A DNA stretch of 8,282 nucleotides from Alphaproteobacteria bacterium (lineage in GTDB: Bacteria; Pseudomonadota; Alphaproteobacteria; CAAHEQ01; UBA3637), in NCBI GenBank assembly GCA_017555325.1, contig JAFZGR010000208.1, positions 1 to 8,282 on the forward strand. Reading direction: 5' to 3'. Under the pieces are notes generated by a model that worked only from the letters and a program-made list of their open reading frames with translations, had not been told where the DNA came from and made no database searches. Position numbers and translations under genes: made by a program. Shown in pieces: positions 6,680 through 8,282 of the stretch. How positions within the stretch are numbered: position 1 is the stretch's first letter; each line of letters starts with the position of its first letter.

Positions 6680-6967
6680 ATGAATTTTAAACCATTACTT
6701 GATCGTGTTGTTATTAAACGTATTGCCGAAGAAAACAGAACGGCCGGAGGGATTATTATTCCGGATACGGCAAAAGAAAAACCATCACAAGGTGTTGTTG
6801 TTGCTGTTGGAGCCGGCGGCAGAGATGAAGCCGGACACTTAATTCCGATGACTTTAAAAGAAGGCGATAAAGTGTTATTCGGTAAATGGTCCGGTACGGA
6901 AATTAAAATCAGCGGTGAAGATTTGCTGATTATGAAAGAATCTGATGTTTTGGGTATTTTAGAATAA
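6680..6967 (+). CDS. groES: Co-chaperonin GroES (Hsp10)
   Basis: GroES forms the seven-subunit lid that closes the GroEL folding chamber in the cytoplasm in an ATP-dependent cycle. The 95-residue length is normal. The N-terminus (F-K-P-L-L-D-R-V) is typical. The mobile loop spans about residues 17-35, with G23-G24 followed by the hydrophobic triplet I25-I26-I27 that contacts GroEL, then P28-D29. The C-terminal half, with GKWSGTE and DLLIMKESD, has the form usual in Alphaproteobacteria. The start is supported by AAAGGAAG at 6666-6673, seven bases before the ATG. groEL follows after 16 bases, giving the standard groES-groEL operon. Codon use and composition match an AT-rich host, and no defect is visible. 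Confidence 0.97.
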   Translation: MNFKPLLDRVVIKRIAEENRTAGGIIIPDTAKEKPSQGVVVAVGAGGRDEAGHLIPMTLKEGDKVLFGKWSGTEIKISGEDLLIMKESDVLGILE

Positions 6968-6983
6968 TTATAAGGGGAAGAAA

Positions 6984-8282
6984 ATGACAGCAAAAGATAT
7001 TAAATTTGGAACAGATGCCCGTTCAAAAATGTTACGGGGTGTTGATTTGTTAGCAGATACGGTAAAAGTGACATTGGGACCTAAAGGCCGTAATGTTGTT
7101 TTAGGTAAATCTTATGGGGCACCGAAAATTACAAAAGACGGAGTTTCTGTTGCTAAAGAAATTGAGTTGGCCGATAAATTTGAAAATATGGGCGCTCAAA
7201 TGGTTCGTGAAGTTGCTTCAAAATCAGCCGATGTAGCCGGTGACGGAACAACAACAGCAACTGTTTTGGCTCAGGCTATTATTCGTGAAGGATGCAAAGC
7301 CGTTGCTGCCGGTATGAATCCAATGGATTTAAAACGGGGTATTGATATGGCTGTTTCTGCCGTTGTGGAAAACATTAAATCCCGTTCTAAAAAAGTTTCT
7401 ACTTCTGCTGAAATTGCTCAAATCGGTACAATTTCTGCAAATGGAGATTCTTCTATCGGTAATTATATTGCTCAGGCAATGGAAAAAGTTGGTAACGAAG
7501 GTGTCATTACTGTTGAAGATGCCAAAGGAATGGAAACAGAATTGGATGTTGTTGAAGGTATGCAATTTGACAGAGGTTATTTATCTCCGTACTTTATTAC
7601 AAATCCGGAAAAAATGACGGTTGAATTGGATAATCCGTATATTTTAATCAATGAAACAAAATTATCTAATTTACAAGCTTTAATTCCTGTGTTGGAAGCT
7701 GTTATTCAAACATCTCGTCCATTGTTGATTATTGCAGAAGATATTGAAGGAGAAGCGTTGGCAACTTTGGTTGTTAATAAATTGCGTGGTGGTTTGAAAA
7801 TTGCTGCCGTTAAAGCCCCGGGATTTGGTGACCGTCGGAAAGCAATGTTGCAAGATATTGCTGTTTTAACTAATGGACAGGTTATTTCTCCTGATTTAGG
7901 GATGAAATTAGAAGATGCAACATTGGCAACTTTGGGAACGGCAAAATCTGTTACTATTACAAAAGAAGACACAACGATTGTTGATGGAGCAGGAGATAAA
8001 GCAGAAATTGCTGCTCGTGTTGCACAGATTAAACAACAAATTGAAGAAACATCATCAGAATATGATCGGGAAAAATTGCAAGAACGCTTAGCTAAATTAT
8101 CCGGTGGTGTTGCTGTTATTAAAGTCGGTGGAGCTTCCGAATTAGAAGTAAAAGAAAAGAAGGACCGTGTAGATGATGCTTTGCATGCAACACGTGCTGC
8201 AGTTAAAGAAGGTATTGTTCCGGGTGGTGGCACAGCATTGTTATATGCAACAAATGCATTGGATTCTTTAAAACCGGATAAT
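6984..8282 (+). CDS. groEL: Chaperonin GroEL (Hsp60), 3' end outside the window
   Basis: GroEL is the ATP-driven double-ring chaperonin that folds cytosolic proteins with GroES. The frame is open from ATG 6984, preceded by an AAGGGGAAG ribosome binding site at 6973-6980, to the last base, giving 433 codons of the usual 540-550. Numbering follows E. coli GroEL without gaps where checked. T30-L31-G32-P33 and D87-G88-T89-T90-T91 form the nucleotide site, and D398, needed for ATP hydrolysis, lies in the D-D-A-L-H-A-T-R-A-A-V block. The apical substrate-binding residues Y199, Y203 and F204 are present. The missing part is the C-terminal equatorial region and any Gly-Gly-Met tail. The IVPGGG form is typical of Alphaproteobacteria. 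It is co-transcribed with groES, judging by the 16-base gap. Confidence 0.97.
   Translation, partial: MTAKDIKFGTDARSKMLRGVDLLADTVKVTLGPKGRNVVLGKSYGAPKITKDGVSVAKEIELADKFENMGAQMVREVASKSADVAGDGTTTATVLAQAIIREGCKAVAAGMNPMDLKRGIDMAVSAVVENIKSRSKKVSTSAEIAQIGTISANGDSSIGNYIAQAMEKVGNEGVITVEDAKGMETELDVVEGMQFDRGYLSPYFITNPEKMTVELDNPYILINETKLSNLQALIPVLEAVIQTSRPLLIIAEDIEGEALATLVVNKLRGGLKIAAVKAPGFGDRRKAMLQDIAVLTNGQVISPDLGMKLEDATLATLGTAKSVTITKEDTTIVDGAGDKAEIAARVAQIKQQIEETSSEYDREKLQERLAKLSGGVAVIKVGGASELEVKEKKDRVDDALHATRAAVKEGIVPGGGTALLYATNALDSLKPDN

Noticed and set aside
6604..6993. 129-codon minus-strand open frame opposite groES
   Set aside because: It mirrors groES codon structure and spans the groES start and the groES-groEL gap. 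It has no independent support.
7706..8233. 175-codon minus-strand open frame opposite groEL
   Set aside because: It lies entirely antisense to a clearly conserved groEL. Such frames are common opposite conserved genes, and no start signal or domain was seen.

Overview
The window looks like chromosomal DNA from an AT-rich, uncultured alphaproteobacterium. The groES and groEL products have alphaproteobacterial signatures, such as the GroES C-terminal stretch GKWSGTEIKISGEDLLIMKE and the GroEL stretch DRVDDALHATRAAVKEGIVP. The RSMVE-type prepilin leader followed by Cys-rich ectodomains is, from memory, common in host-gut Alphaproteobacteria of the RF32/Enterousiales type. That placement is an inference and was not checked by any search. 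All four genes lie on the + strand.

Layout. (1) 12-3221: a 1069-residue protein that starts as a type IV prepilin and continues, after a Gly/Asn linker, into about 900 residues of Cys-rich sequence. The last third is a CPxGxYCP-type repeat array similar to eukaryotic GCC2/GCC3 (ephrin-receptor-like) modules, with a recently duplicated 147-bp core. (2) 3222-3495: a rho-independent terminator, then a very AT-rich leader with phased T-tracts, a palindrome and a short direct repeat. (3) 3496-6459: a 987-residue second prepilin-like protein. It has the same 9-residue leader and RSMVE site but a different Cys-rich ectodomain, built from about ten copies of a six-cysteine module. (4) 6460-6679: an AT-rich spacer with two weak hairpins and a possible promoter. 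(5) 6680-6967 groES and 6984-8282 groEL, an ordinary chaperonin operon cut by the window edge; groEL is 433 codons long here and lacks its C-terminus.

How the genes relate. The two large genes are paralogous at the N-terminus only. They look like one membrane-anchoring, prepilin-peptidase-processed pilin module joined to two different disulfide-rich extracellular arrays. The simplest reading is surface or pilus-tip proteins involved in adhesion or host contact, but nothing in the window (no pilus ATPase, peptidase or secretin gene) proves this. groESL is a housekeeping neighbour with its own ribosome binding sites and probably its own promoter; no functional link is claimed. The most interesting material is the pair of giant pilin/Cys-rich chimeras.
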